From Anaerolineales bacterium (GTDB taxonomy: Bacteria; Chloroflexota; Anaerolineae; Anaerolineales; UBA4823), in assembly GCA_016929095.1 (NCBI GenBank), contig JAFGJM010000022.1, forward strand, positions 62,001 to 126,000: DNA of 64,000 nt, in the 5' to 3' direction. The notes beneath the pieces are model-generated. The model was not told where the DNA came from. It searched no databases and worked only from the letters and a program-made list of their open reading frames with translations. A program made the position numbers and the translations under genes. Positions 43,993 to 53,345 of the stretch are shown piece by piece; position 1 is the stretch's first letter; the number at the start of each line of letters is the position of its first letter.

Positions 43993-46416
43993 ATGGATAA
44001 TAAAAGTCGCAAACCATCCATCGAGGTGGAACGCCGTCGTCCTGGCGGTGAGCCAGCCGGTAAGCGAGAACGCGCCGAAGCACCCCGCCGTGAGCGTGAA
44101 CGCAGCAGCGGCGGAACCTCAGGAGGCGGGGGTGGAGGCTTTCCCTCATTATCAGGGAGTGGAAAACCATCCCGCCCTTTAAGCATCGGGGTGATCATTT
44201 TATTATTGATCTGTGTACTGCCCATTTACCTGTTCCTTGGGGGCGGCTCAGACGACGAATCCGAGGTTGCCGATTATCAATCCGCGCCAACTCAATATGT
44301 CGCTCAACAAGAAATCCAACCCAGCGCCACCCGCCGACCGACTCTACCCCCTGCCGCACCCGGCAGCGCCGCCAAATGGACAGTGATGATATATCAGGAC
44401 GCCGATGACAAGGTTTTGGAACAGGATATTTTCGTTGATTTAAATGAAGCCGAGCGAGTTGGCTCCAATGCAAATTTGAACATCATCGCCCAACTCGACC
44501 GCTACCAGGCGGCTTATACCGGTGATGGTAACTGGACTGGCAGCCGTCGTTATTTTGTACGCCAGGATGATGATCTGGATGCCATTGGTTCCGATTTGGT
44601 TGAAGACTTGGGTGAAGTCAACATGGCTAGCGGGGAAACTTTGGTCGATTTTGCCGCCTGGGCAATCGAGAATTATCCGGCGGATAAATACGTACTCATC
44701 CTCAGCGACCATGGCATGGGCTGGCCCGGCGGCTGGAGCGACGCCACCGCCAGCCGATCGCGTGGCAACACCCCGCTGGAAGAAGCATTAGGCGATAATA
44801 TCTATTTGAATGAATTGGATCAGGCATTGGGAGCCATTATCACCCAAAGCGGTATCGATAAATTTGAAATGATCGGTATGGACGCCTGCCTGATGGGACA
44901 TGTTGAAGTGATGAGCGCCCTGGCACCCTATGCCAGATACGCCGTCCTATCCCAAGAAATTGAACCATCTCTGGGCTGGGCGTACACCGCCTTCTTAAAT
45001 GAATTGACCGACCATCCGGAGATCGACGGCGGGCAATTAGGCGCCTTGATTGTGGATAGTTATATCGTCGATGATCAGCGTATTGTGGATGATGAAGCGC
45101 GCGCCAGTCTCGTCGGGCGCAACCCTATGGGGTCATTATTTGGCAGTGCGTTACTGCCTTCTGCCGAACAGGTTGCCAGCCAGATGAGCCGCAACATCAC
45201 CCTCTCCAGCCTGGATCTTTCCGTGATGCCCGAAGTGTTGAGTAACCTAAACAACCTGGCGGATGTGATGCAAAGCGCCGACCAGCGCCATGTAGCGCAA
45301 GCCCGAAATTATGCACAATCGTTCACCAATATTTTTGGCAAGAACGTACCGGCTTCCTATATTGATCTGGGCAACTTTGCCGAACTGGTCGCAAAAATGA
45401 GCGGCAAACGCAATGTCGCCGAAGCCGCCGCCGGCCTCCAGGCTGCCTTAAAACAAGCGGTGATCGCCGAAAAACATGGGCATAGCGTCTCCGGCGCGAC
45501 GGGCGTTTCCATTTATTTCCCCAATTCGCAGCTCTACAAAATTCCAGCCGCCGGCGCCGAGTCTTACACCCAGATCGCCGACCGTTTCGCTTCCGAATCG
45601 CTGTGGGATGATTTCCTGGCATACCACTATACCGGTGAAACTTTCGATGTAAAGCAAGGCGGCGTGGTCATTCCGGAACAAAATGCCGTGCGCGCACCGG
45701 CTGCCGGGGGTATCTCTGTTTCCGAGATCTCGGCATCCACATCAGAAGTATCTATCGGCGAGACTGTACGCCTCAGTGTAGACATTGAAGGCGCCAATAT
45801 CGGCTATGTGAAACTGCTGGTGGGTTACCTGGATCAAAGCGCCAATTCAATCTACCTGGCAGACAGCGACTTTCTCGCCAGTCCCGATACCCGTGAAGCA
45901 GGCGGCGTTTATTATCCCGATTGGGGAGAGGACGCCTTTAACATGGTTTTCAAATGGGAACCGATTGTCTATGCGATAAATGATGGCTACGATAATTACC
46001 CCGCTCTGTTCACCCCTGTAACGTATGGCTCATCCAGTGAAGAAGCCCTATACACAGTGGAGGGTATCTATACCTTTACCAGCTCCGGAGAGAAGCAAAA
46101 CGCCCGCTTATTCTTTATGAATGGTGAATTACAACACATTTATGGTTTTTCCGGAGAGGAGACTACCGGTTCGCCGCACCAGATCATCCCAGAGACAGGC
46201 GATTCATTTACCCTGCTGGAAAAGTGGATGGATTTGGATAATCAGGGCAAAGTAACGCAAACCGTCTATCAGGAAGGGCAAACCCTGACCTTTTCCGACA
46301 GCATGTTCACCTGGGAAATCGTGGATGCCGCCGCCGGTCAATATGTAATTGGTTTCATCATCGAAGACCTTGACGGAAATTCTCAGGTCGTCTTTACGCC
46401 GATAATCGTAAGATAA
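43993..46416 (+). CDS. membrane-anchored clostripain-like peptidase (family C11)
   Basis: An 807-residue protease. Residues 1-62 are a cytoplasmic, Arg/Glu- and Gly-rich disordered tail; 63-83 is a membrane segment (LSIGVIILLLICVLPIYLFL). A Thr/Pro linker is followed by the C11 caspase-like domain (about 128-560): KWTVMIYQDADD opens it, the catalytic His240 is in LILSDHGMGWPGG and Cys299 in GMDACLMGHVEV. A long beta-rich C-terminal part (about 575-807) starts VSEISASTSEVSIGETVRLS and ends VVFTPIIVR. C11 enzymes cut after Arg or Lys and mature by self-cleavage with calcium. The catalytic domain faces outward. The start at ATG 43993 follows an AAAGGAAA site. Confidence 0.9.
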   Translation: MDNKSRKPSIEVERRRPGGEPAGKRERAEAPRRERERSSGGTSGGGGGGFPSLSGSGKPSRPLSIGVIILLLICVLPIYLFLGGGSDDESEVADYQSAPTQYVAQQEIQPSATRRPTLPPAAPGSAAKWTVMIYQDADDKVLEQDIFVDLNEAERVGSNANLNIIAQLDRYQAAYTGDGNWTGSRRYFVRQDDDLDAIGSDLVEDLGEVNMASGETLVDFAAWAIENYPADKYVLILSDHGMGWPGGWSDATASRSRGNTPLEEALGDNIYLNELDQALGAIITQSGIDKFEMIGMDACLMGHVEVMSALAPYARYAVLSQEIEPSLGWAYTAFLNELTDHPEIDGGQLGALIVDSYIVDDQRIVDDEARASLVGRNPMGSLFGSALLPSAEQVASQMSRNITLSSLDLSVMPEVLSNLNNLADVMQSADQRHVAQARNYAQSFTNIFGKNVPASYIDLGNFAELVAKMSGKRNVAEAAAGLQAALKQAVIAEKHGHSVSGATGVSIYFPNSQLYKIPAAGAESYTQIADRFASESLWDDFLAYHYTGETFDVKQGGVVIPEQNAVRAPAAGGISVSEISASTSEVSIGETVRLSVDIEGANIGYVKLLVGYLDQSANSIYLADSDFLASPDTREAGGVYYPDWGEDAFNMVFKWEPIVYAINDGYDNYPALFTPVTYGSSSEEALYTVEGIYTFTSSGEKQNARLFFMNGELQHIYGFSGEETTGSPHQIIPETGDSFTLLEKWMDLDNQGKVTQTVYQEGQTLTFSDSMFTWEIVDAAAGQYVIGFIIEDLDGNSQVVFTPIIVR

Positions 46417-46576
46417 GAAGGAGGTGATTAGTAAGTAGTAAATCATGATCGAAAAATTGATGTGTAGTATAGGGTGTCCGGTTTCTGGTATTTGATTTCA
46501 TAGGGTAATCGAGAAAACGGGCACACGATAACAGGTGTCAATAATGGGTTTTGGGGGCAGGAAGGTGGTTTATAAA

Positions 46577-48085
46577 ATGCAAGAAAACACCAAATTTCCC
46601 CTCTCGACAAAACGATTCATTTTGGGGATCGTTCTATCAGCCCTCAGCGGGGTGCTTTTGCTGCTGGCTTTTCCACCTTATGGCTTTTGGATGTTGGCAT
46701 GGATAGCTTGCGTACCATACCGATTTGCACAACACCGCTTATTACCCATGAAATGGTCCAGCCTGGCAGAAACAACGGCATCGTTGATATGGCTGGGGCC
46801 ATTCATGGCGAGGCTTTTTGGCACAGAGTTCGGCCCAATTTTCACGTACCTGGGTGTGCTGATTGCCATCCTTACCTTCTTCTTAAGCAAAGATCGTTGG
46901 TTCCATGAATTAACAGGCTACCGGTGGTTTATACTCCAGGGCATCGTTGCCTGGGTGGGCTTCGAGATGATACGCGCCACATTTATCCCCCTGGTGGCAA
47001 CCAGCGCATTCATTGGTTACACTCAGGCAAGCCAGGCTTGGATGATCCAGCCAGTATCGCTATTTAGCGTCTACGGATTGAACTTACTCATCATGCTGGT
47101 AAATTTCGCCATAACTCAGATGATAATGTCTTGGTATGACCAACACTGGCAGCCAGAATTTAAAGAAATGATTGATCGCAAACACACCCGTAACTGGCTC
47201 ATTGCATCCGGGGTAATTTTCCTGGCATGGATTGGGACCAGTTTATTCATACTAACCACAACAAAGGAAATGCCCAAAGTAAGAGTGGCTTCTTTGCAAC
47301 CCAATTATCAAAAACCGGCTTTCCAGGATGATAATCTGACCTCAAAAATGCGCCTGGATGACTTTGCCGGATGGGTACGGGACGTGGCTCAAGAAGGCGC
47401 AAAAATTGTCGTCACCCCTGAAATGGCATTTAATTTCGATCCAAGAGTGGAATTTACCGATGAATTGCGTGCATTAACGAAGGAAACCGATGTTTACCTT
47501 TTTATCAATTACACAGTAGCAAATGAAAACGAGCCATTTCGCAATGAGACAATCCTTCTCTCACCCAGTGGTGAGTTTTTCTCCCCGGCATATGCCAAGA
47601 ACCACAACTCTCCCGGCGAACCATTATCACCAACCGCGGGTGTATTCCCGGTTTATGACACACCCCTGGGCAAACTGGCAGCCATGATCTGCCACGATGC
47701 CAATTACACTGATATAGCCCGCAAACTCACCCGAAACGGCTCCCAATTGGTTGCCGTCGGATTCAATGAATTCGGTTTATTTGGAGAACAATTCTGGACT
47801 AACGTAACCTTTAGAGCCGTGGAAAATCGCACCGCAATGATCATCGCAGCCAGAGCAACAGGTTCGGCGATTATCGATGCCCAAGGGCACCAGATTGCCC
47901 TGGATATAACCCCTGAGAAACAGGTTGTTTTAGTTGGCGATATAACCCTCGGTAACGATAATGCGCCATACACAAACATTGGAGACGTGTTGGGGTGGGT
48001 CAGTCTGGCAGCATTTATTGGCTTTATGATTTATCAATCTATCATCGAAAAACGGGCGAAAAAGGAGAAGGTTATTGAGTCTTAA
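46577..48085 (+). CDS. apolipoprotein N-acyltransferase-like protein (Lnt-type)
   Basis: A 502-residue protein with about six to seven membrane helices (1-225), a carbon-nitrogen hydrolase domain (about 230-470) and a final helix. The hydrolase triad is visible: Glu in VVTPEMAFNFD, Lys in YAKNHNSPGEP and Cys in LAAMICHDANYTD. This layout is that of Lnt, which adds the third acyl chain to lipoproteins. The sequence is divergent, so a related N-acyltransferase or amidase is possible. ATG 46577 has GGAAGGTGG upstream. The many lipoproteins in this window are possible substrates, which is inference. It overlaps the next gene by 11 bases. Confidence 0.82.
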   Translation: MQENTKFPLSTKRFILGIVLSALSGVLLLLAFPPYGFWMLAWIACVPYRFAQHRLLPMKWSSLAETTASLIWLGPFMARLFGTEFGPIFTYLGVLIAILTFFLSKDRWFHELTGYRWFILQGIVAWVGFEMIRATFIPLVATSAFIGYTQASQAWMIQPVSLFSVYGLNLLIMLVNFAITQMIMSWYDQHWQPEFKEMIDRKHTRNWLIASGVIFLAWIGTSLFILTTTKEMPKVRVASLQPNYQKPAFQDDNLTSKMRLDDFAGWVRDVAQEGAKIVVTPEMAFNFDPRVEFTDELRALTKETDVYLFINYTVANENEPFRNETILLSPSGEFFSPAYAKNHNSPGEPLSPTAGVFPVYDTPLGKLAAMICHDANYTDIARKLTRNGSQLVAVGFNEFGLFGEQFWTNVTFRAVENRTAMIIAARATGSAIIDAQGHQIALDITPEKQVVLVGDITLGNDNAPYTNIGDVLGWVSLAAFIGFMIYQSIIEKRAKKEKVIES

Positions 48086-48452
48086 TACCAATCAGACAAT
48101 TGATCGATATCAATCCCTGATCATATGGTGCCTTATTGGGTGGCACCTGGTGAGTCAAGTGATTGCGGGAATTAAATATGGACTAAATATCAATTCTTCA
48201 TATTTACTATACATAATTAACTACCTAATTTATTTTGGGTTAATTAACCTTTGGCTGGAAAACGATTGTAAGAAAACGCATACTCAGCTATTTTTTGACA
48301 TGGGATTATATTTGCTTTTTTTATGGCCTGTGATAATTCCCTTGTATTTAATTAAGACAAGAAGGCGAAAAGCGATCCTTATCATAATTGGTTTTACATG
48401 CCTCTTTATTGTTACATCTCTTCTTGGTTGGGTCATTGGTTTTTTAGTATAA
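48075..48452 (+). CDS. small membrane protein of unknown function
   Basis: A 125-residue protein with three or four hydrophobic segments (LIIWCLIGWHLVSQVIAGI, LLYIINYLIYFGLINLWL, MGLYLLFLWPVIIPLYLI and a C-terminal ILIIIGFTCLFIVTSLLGWV). The most likely start is TTG 48075, which overlaps the end of the Lnt-like gene and has AGGAGAAGG just upstream. I recognise no family. The AT content is higher than in the preceding gene. Coupled translation with the Lnt-like gene suggests a shared membrane job, but this is weak. Confidence 0.6.
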   Translation: MSLNTNQTIDRYQSLIIWCLIGWHLVSQVIAGIKYGLNINSSYLLYIINYLIYFGLINLWLENDCKKTHTQLFFDMGLYLLFLWPVIIPLYLIKTRRRKAILIIIGFTCLFIVTSLLGWVIGFLV

Positions 48453-48605
48453 GTGGATTATTCCATGTCAAATAATCCTGATTTTATGAATAGAATTCAA
48501 AAGGACATTTGAAGCGCCAGATCATTTTTGAACCTATTACAGTGAGATAAAGGTATATAAAATATATCGAACGTGGTAATTGGTGATCGATAAATCGGTA
48601 GATTG

Positions 48606-48641
48606 ATACCCCGCGAGGGGGTATGTTTAGGCGCGGGGTAT
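48606..48641 (+). promoter_or_regulatory. mutually exclusive hairpins in the MoxR-operon leader
   Basis: The strand ATACCCCGCG (48606-48615) can pair perfectly with CGCGGGGTAT (48632-48641). Its first seven bases can instead pair with GGGGTAT (48618-48624). The two folds exclude each other, as in RNA switches. On the DNA level it could also be a repressor site. Confidence 0.5.
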
Positions 48642-48754
48642 TGAATACTGATTTCAGTCATTAAATCTTATGCGATCCTGATTTTTAGGTTAGAATTCAA
48701 AGAGTAAAAATGACGCGCCGAGGCTCGCGTTACCCGACACATGCTGGACTGATC

Positions 48755-48791
48755 GCCTCTATCAGGATAATGTCTTGGTAGGGGCTTTTTT
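48755..48791 (+). terminator. terminator hairpin just upstream of the MoxR operon
   Basis: GCCTCTATCA (48755-48764) pairs with TGGTAGGGGC (48776-48785) using three G-T wobbles around an 11-base loop, followed by six T. It lies before, not after, the operon genes, so it either ends a small leader RNA or attenuates the operon. Confidence 0.78.
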
Positions 48792-48818
48792 AATCATCGA
48801 AATTATCTGGTATTCCAA

Positions 48819-49709
48819 ATGAGTGCTGCCAAAAGAAATTCGCTATTATGGTTATTATTGGCTCTGATATTAATTCTGGGCTTATCCATGGGATTACCCA
48901 GCCTGGAATTGTCCCCCGGAACACCTTTTTCCCTCGGTTCAGATGACTCTCTCGGGGCAGGAGGATTAGGGGCGCTTATTGGCGAAGATTTGTTCGCCTG
49001 GATTTTGCGCGGCTTATGGGCACTAACCCTGCTCTGTTTATTTTTATACATCCTTTTATCCATATTCACTCCCGAAGGCAGACGCCGCGTCAAGCGCGAT
49101 ATTCTCGTGTTTGCCATGTTGCTTTTGGTCTCTCAATTTCTCCCCAACTTGCTGGAAAAAGCGGGGATTTCTAACGACGTACAAGAAACCGAACTTCCCC
49201 AAAGCATAAAGCAAATGCCTACGATGATCCCTAAAGCCACCTTTTCCCCCGATCCTCCGGCGTGGATTTCGGTTATAACCGTACTTCTGGCTGCGATACT
49301 CATAAGCGCATTGATCATCGGATTACTGCTCATTATTCGGCGGCGAAAAACAAAGGAGAAAAACCCTCTGCAAAGACTGGCGGGCGAAGCGCAAACTGCC
49401 CTCGATTCATTACACGCCGGTAGAGATCTTAAAAGCGTCATCATTCAATGTTATCTGGATATGGTAAAGGTTGTGGAAGAAGAAAGAGGAATTTTGCGTC
49501 AAACTGCCATGACGCCACGCGAGTTCGAGGCTTCCCTCATCAGCAAAGGGCTCCCGCAACAACCCGTGATCACAATCACGCGTTTGTTTGAAAAGGTGCG
49601 CTATGGCAGCCTCGCCCTCGATAGCGCCGAGGAAAATCTGGCTTTCGCTTCGCTTTCAGATATCGTAAACGCCTGTCAATCCCTTGGAGAACTGCATGAA
49701 GTTGAATAA
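48819..49709 (+). CDS. DUF4129-domain membrane protein (MoxR operon)
   Basis: A 296-residue membrane protein with an N-terminal signal or anchor (about 7-27), membrane helices near 64-92 and 150-176, and a cytoplasmic C-terminal DUF4129 domain (about 190-290: VIIQCYLDMVKVVEEERGIL, TPREFEASLISKGLP, ITRLFEKVRYGSLALDSAEE). DUF4129 proteins accompany MoxR ATPases and DUF58 proteins, often with a transglutaminase that is absent here. It is the first gene of a five-gene operon with 4- to 17-base overlaps and has a terminator hairpin in its leader. Confidence 0.83.
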   Translation: MSAAKRNSLLWLLLALILILGLSMGLPSLELSPGTPFSLGSDDSLGAGGLGALIGEDLFAWILRGLWALTLLCLFLYILLSIFTPEGRRRVKRDILVFAMLLLVSQFLPNLLEKAGISNDVQETELPQSIKQMPTMIPKATFSPDPPAWISVITVLLAAILISALIIGLLLIIRRRKTKEKNPLQRLAGEAQTALDSLHAGRDLKSVIIQCYLDMVKVVEEERGILRQTAMTPREFEASLISKGLPQQPVITITRLFEKVRYGSLALDSAEENLAFASLSDIVNACQSLGELHEVE

Positions 49710-50355
49710 GGTGCGCATTAGCCTGATTTTCATTGCCGTCCTATATATAATAAGTCTGGTATGTGTCGTATATTGGGATGTCATTCGCGATCAAATTATC
49801 ATTCCTATCTATTACCTGGTTTGGGTGGTTGGACTCATCCTGAATAGTATTTCGCAAAAGGTCTTTCTGATCTTTCTGGTAGCCGTTTGTATCGTTATTG
49901 GTATAAATACAATAATCAAAATATGGGGAACGGGCAGTAAAAAATCGCGCCAAAATATTTCAAATACAGGAAATTCCCGTTATCGCTTTTGGGCAAGGCT
50001 GTTAAATTATTCCCTGACCAGTGAGTTTTTTCGTTGGGATTTCGTGTTAGAAGCCAGACGGTTGATTTTCTCGATTTTTTCATTCCAGGAGGGATTGAAC
50101 CCTTCTGAAGTGGAACAGGGTATGGCGAATGAAACATTACCCGCTCCGCTGATCATCAAACAATTGGTAAAAAACCGGGAATTGCCAATCGATTCTCCAC
50201 AACGGGATTGGCTGGGGATTTTGGGTGTAAAAATCGCACGTTGGTTAAATAAAACGGAAGACCAAAATACTCAAAAGGTAAACGATCAAATCGAAGAAAT
50301 TATTCATTATATTGAAGAACGATTGGAGATAACTCAAAATGGAAATCGACCATAA
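49696..50355 (+). CDS. membrane protein of the MoxR operon
   Basis: A 219-residue protein with two or three N-terminal membrane helices (VRISLIFIAVLYIISLVCVV and IYYLVWVVGLILNSISQKVF, then a third near 60-80) and a soluble C-terminal part with charged helices (about 100-219). I do not recognise a named family; a similar gene often lies between DUF4129 and moxR genes in Chloroflexota-like operons, which I state from memory only. ATG 49696 follows GGAGA and overlaps the previous gene by 14 bases. It overlaps moxR by 17 bases, a sign of coupled translation. Confidence 0.7.
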   Translation: MKLNKVRISLIFIAVLYIISLVCVVYWDVIRDQIIIPIYYLVWVVGLILNSISQKVFLIFLVAVCIVIGINTIIKIWGTGSKKSRQNISNTGNSRYRFWARLLNYSLTSEFFRWDFVLEARRLIFSIFSFQEGLNPSEVEQGMANETLPAPLIIKQLVKNRELPIDSPQRDWLGILGVKIARWLNKTEDQNTQKVNDQIEEIIHYIEERLEITQNGNRP

Positions 50356-51316
50356 TTCCGGGGTCAGTGTTCCCGATCTATCCGCAAAGGTCATACAAGA
50401 AGTCGGAAAAGCCATTGTGGGAAAAGATGATGTACTGGCAAAAATCATGGCCAGCATTTTAGCCGGCGGGCATATCATCCTGGAGGATTACCCCGGGCTG
50501 GCAAAAACCCTCATAGCCAACAGCTTTGCCTCGGTTTTGAGCATGTCATTCCGGCGCATCCAATTCACCCCCGATTTACTCCCGGGCGACATCACCGGTG
50601 GCTACGTGTATGACCGGGGACAAAATCAATTTATCCTCAGAAAAGGCCCCCTCTTCGCCAATCTGGTATTGGCAGATGAGATAAACCGGGCTTCACCGCG
50701 CACCCAATCAGCCTTGCTGGAAGCCATGCAGGAGCGCCAGGTGACTCTGGAAGGCGAGACCATGAAGCTACCGGAGCCTTTCATCGTCATTGCCACCCAA
50801 AACCCCATTGAATATGAAGGCACTTTCCCGCTGCCAGAAGCCCAGTTGGATCGCTTCCTCGTCAAACTCACCATCGGGTATCCCAATCCCGGAGAAGAAA
50901 AGGAGATCATCCGCCGCAGAAGAGAACGCAAACAAGATGAGCACCAGTTTTCCGTAGTATCCAGCGTACAAGACCTGTTGGATATGCGACGAAAAGTAGA
51001 AGATATATTCCTGGATGAAGATATCGAACAATATATCGTAGATATCACATCCAAAACCCGCTCTCACCGACAGGTCGCCGTGGGCGCCAGCCCAAGAGGT
51101 AGCCTCGCATTATTAAAATTAAGCCGGGCGTGGGCAGCCATGCAAGGGCGGTCGTTCGTCCTGCCGGATGACGTGAAAACCTTCGTAAAACCCGCCCTTG
51201 GACATCGCATCATTCTCCAACCCGATCTTTGGTCTACACCCCAGGCGGCTGATAAAATTCTTTCAGATCTCATGCAAGCCATCCCCGTACCGGTGACCCA
51301 AGACATTCGGCAATGA
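50339..51316 (+). CDS. MoxR-family AAA+ ATPase
   Basis: A 325-residue AAA+ chaperone-like ATPase. Walker A is in GHIILEDYPGLAKTLIANSF, Walker B in LVLADEINRASPRTQSALLE, sensor 1 in PFIVIATQNPIEYEGTFPLP, and the family motif EAQLDRFLVKLTIGYPN follows. The C-terminal lid has VAVGASPRGSLALLKLSRAW. MoxR proteins help assemble or activate metalloenzymes or surface complexes together with DUF58/VWA proteins. It overlaps the gene before by 17 bases and the DUF58 gene by 4. Confidence 0.95.
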   Translation: MEIDHNSGVSVPDLSAKVIQEVGKAIVGKDDVLAKIMASILAGGHIILEDYPGLAKTLIANSFASVLSMSFRRIQFTPDLLPGDITGGYVYDRGQNQFILRKGPLFANLVLADEINRASPRTQSALLEAMQERQVTLEGETMKLPEPFIVIATQNPIEYEGTFPLPEAQLDRFLVKLTIGYPNPGEEKEIIRRRRERKQDEHQFSVVSSVQDLLDMRRKVEDIFLDEDIEQYIVDITSKTRSHRQVAVGASPRGSLALLKLSRAWAAMQGRSFVLPDDVKTFVKPALGHRIILQPDLWSTPQAADKILSDLMQAIPVPVTQDIRQ

Positions 51317-52596
51317 AAAAATCGGTTTTGTTCTTCATTGGTGTCATATTGACCGTTATCATCGGGGGCATTGCCACTTTACAACGTGATGTGCTGGTGC
51401 TTTCCATCCCATTGATCATATTTCTCTTTTCAGCCGTATATCATAAACCTGAAGAGTGCTGCTTTTCAATCCAGCGGGAAATCCAACCCGACCACGGATT
51501 CCCGGAAACCCCCCTCAAGGTAAAAATAATCGTTACAAACAAGGGTAACGCTATTCACGAAATCGCCATCCAAGATGTGCTCCCCTGCGGATTAAAAATA
51601 AAGGAGGGAAAAGCATCTTTAGTAACTGCGTTAAACCGCCTGGCGCATATCGAGATCGAATACCAGATTGAAGCTCAACGCGGGCATTATGAGAATTTTG
51701 AGGTAAACCTCCGCTCACACGATTACAGCGGCTTTTTCGAAACATCCATAACCATCTCTTCACAAACGCTTCTGGTCATTAAACCCCACTATCCCAGGCT
51801 AAGCCGGATAAAAATCCGTCCTCCGCAAACACGAGGATTTGCCGGCCCGATTGCAGCCAGGCAAGGCGGCAGCGGTATCGATTTTTTTGGGGTGAGGGAA
51901 TATCAATCTGGAGATCCTGAACGACAAATCAATTGGAAAATTGCCTCCCGCTATGAACAGGATTTGTTCACGAATGTTTACGAACAAGAACGAGTGGCAG
52001 ATGTTGGTATTGTGTTAGACGCCCGCCAAAGCATGGATATCCCCGGTCCATCCGGCTCATTATTTGAATATTCGGTGATCGCGGCAGCTTCTTTCGCAGA
52101 ATATTTTCTCAATGAAGGCAACCGGGTCAGTCTTTTATCTTACGGCGGCGGTCTGGGTAAAATCTTCCCCGGATATGGAAGAATCCACAAGGATCGCATC
52201 CTGAAAGCATTAGCCAGGGCAAACCCCGGGAAAAATTATGCTTTAGACAACCTGGCTTTATTGCCCACCCGGTTTTTCCCTGCCAAGTCGCAAATCGTGG
52301 TCATCACCCCCCTTTCTCCCCAAGATATTCCGGTTTATATTCAAATGCGGGCGCATGGCTATGCCGTCATCGTGGTGAGTCCCGATCCAGTCTCTTTTGA
52401 AGCGGCATTGTATAACGACAAGGATAGCCTGGCATTACGCATGGCGTATGCAGAACGCAATTTATTGCTCCAACAAATCCAACGCTGCGGCGTACAGGTG
52501 GTCAACTGGCGCGTCGATCAACCCCTTCAAATGGCAGCTCGGAAAATCTTATCCCGCCAGCCAGCTTTCTCTCGGCTAAATGGTCTAACAGCATGA
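51313..52596 (+). CDS. DUF58 family protein (VWA-like), partner of MoxR
   Basis: A 427-residue protein with two N-terminal membrane segments (about 4-45), a beta-rich domain (about 50-170) and the DUF58 core, GIDFFGVREYQSGDPERQIN followed by WKIASRYEQDLFTNVYEQER. The later VADVGIVLDARQSMDIPGPS corresponds to the VWA-type DxSxS metal motif, here DARQS, so one serine position is altered. It probably works with the MoxR ATPase at the membrane. Start overlaps moxR by 4 bases (ATGA), end overlaps the next gene by 4. Confidence 0.9.
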   Translation: MKKSVLFFIGVILTVIIGGIATLQRDVLVLSIPLIIFLFSAVYHKPEECCFSIQREIQPDHGFPETPLKVKIIVTNKGNAIHEIAIQDVLPCGLKIKEGKASLVTALNRLAHIEIEYQIEAQRGHYENFEVNLRSHDYSGFFETSITISSQTLLVIKPHYPRLSRIKIRPPQTRGFAGPIAARQGGSGIDFFGVREYQSGDPERQINWKIASRYEQDLFTNVYEQERVADVGIVLDARQSMDIPGPSGSLFEYSVIAAASFAEYFLNEGNRVSLLSYGGGLGKIFPGYGRIHKDRILKALARANPGKNYALDNLALLPTRFFPAKSQIVVITPLSPQDIPVYIQMRAHGYAVIVVSPDPVSFEAALYNDKDSLALRMAYAERNLLLQQIQRCGVQVVNWRVDQPLQMAARKILSRQPAFSRLNGLTA

Positions 52597-53096
52597 ACAC
52601 AACAAAAATCCACACGACTCTGGTGGTTCTGGCCTCTTTAGTTTATGCATTACCTTATCTTTTTTTGCGGGAGTATTGGATTACCCTATTTGCTCTGGCA
52701 ATTGGCGTTTGTTGGCTGCTGGTGGAAAAATATAAAATCGAAGTTTTCTTCAACCTGTTTTTTATCGGGTTTGTCTGGCTCGCGGTGCATGGCTGCTTGA
52801 GCGGGTTACCCCTGCCGTTAATGTTGCTTGGTGTGTGCATCAACCTGGCGGCTTGGGATTTAACCCGCTTTCAAGACAGGCTGCGGAAAATAAAAATTCA
52901 AAATCCCGAACCCCGGCTAGTGAAAGGGCACCTTCAAAACTTGTTATTAACGCTTTGCCTGGGTTATATCCTGGCGCTAATCCCAACAATGATTCAACTT
53001 TCCATGAATCTTGTTGTGATGATCATTTTAGCGCTGTTTTTATTATTCACCTTACGCAAGTCCGTCATAACATTGCGGAGCGATAAAAACGACTAA
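52593..53096 (+). CDS. small membrane protein closing the MoxR operon
   Basis: A 167-residue protein with five or so hydrophobic segments (TLVVLASLVYALPYLFL, WITLFALAIGVCWLLVEKY, FFNLFFIGFVWLAVHGCLSG, LLLTLCLGYILALIPTMIQ and VVMIILALFLLFTL). No family is recognised. It overlaps the DUF58 gene by 4 bases and ends the operon. The downstream region is full of repeats, with no obvious terminator. Confidence 0.75.
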   Translation: MNTTKIHTTLVVLASLVYALPYLFLREYWITLFALAIGVCWLLVEKYKIEVFFNLFFIGFVWLAVHGCLSGLPLPLMLLGVCINLAAWDLTRFQDRLRKIKIQNPEPRLVKGHLQNLLLTLCLGYILALIPTMIQLSMNLVVMIILALFLLFTLRKSVITLRSDKND

Positions 53097-53180
53097 TAAA
53101 AGAGGTATCAAGCATCCGTTAATAAGTGTATGGGAAAGCGTGTTTTTGAAATTCTAATAACCACCTGACTGTTTTCATGA

Positions 53181-53287
53181 ACTGTCACCGCGAGAAGCAC
53201 ATTCACTTCTTTCAATGTAAACTTTCCGGCGAAGTAGTCTCATTCGCCATAATGACAAGATTGCTTCGCTTTGCTCGCAATGACAAG
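53181..53287. repeat. 107-base direct repeat, copy 1
   Basis: Runs from ACTGTCACCGCGAGAAGCAC to CGCTTTGCTCGCAATGACAAG (last residues given in part). It belongs to the type with CGAAGCAATCTT-like ends (here ATTGCTTCGCTTTGCTCGCA), common as dispersed intergenic repeats. A second copy of exactly the same length lies at 53346-53452. Confidence 0.85.
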
Positions 53288-53345
53288 CGGGTTTGTTCCT
53301 TCCGGGAAGAAGAGCGCTTGTGCGCTTTGGCATTACTCCTAAAGA

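Larger units (their letters stand above)
48453..48818. other. 366-base gap: leader region of the MoxR operon
   Basis: Holds three structured parts in order: competing hairpins at 48606-48641, a G/C-rich stretch around 48715-48750, and a terminator at 48755-48791, only 27 bases before the first gene of the operon. No ORF of note. A candidate attenuator or small RNA; no known riboswitch class was recognised. Confidence 0.55.

Noticed and set aside
48700-48791. A known riboswitch class in the MoxR leader
   Set aside because: I compared by eye with cobalamin, TPP, fluoride, ZTP and c-di-GMP cores and none matches. It is left as an unassigned leader.
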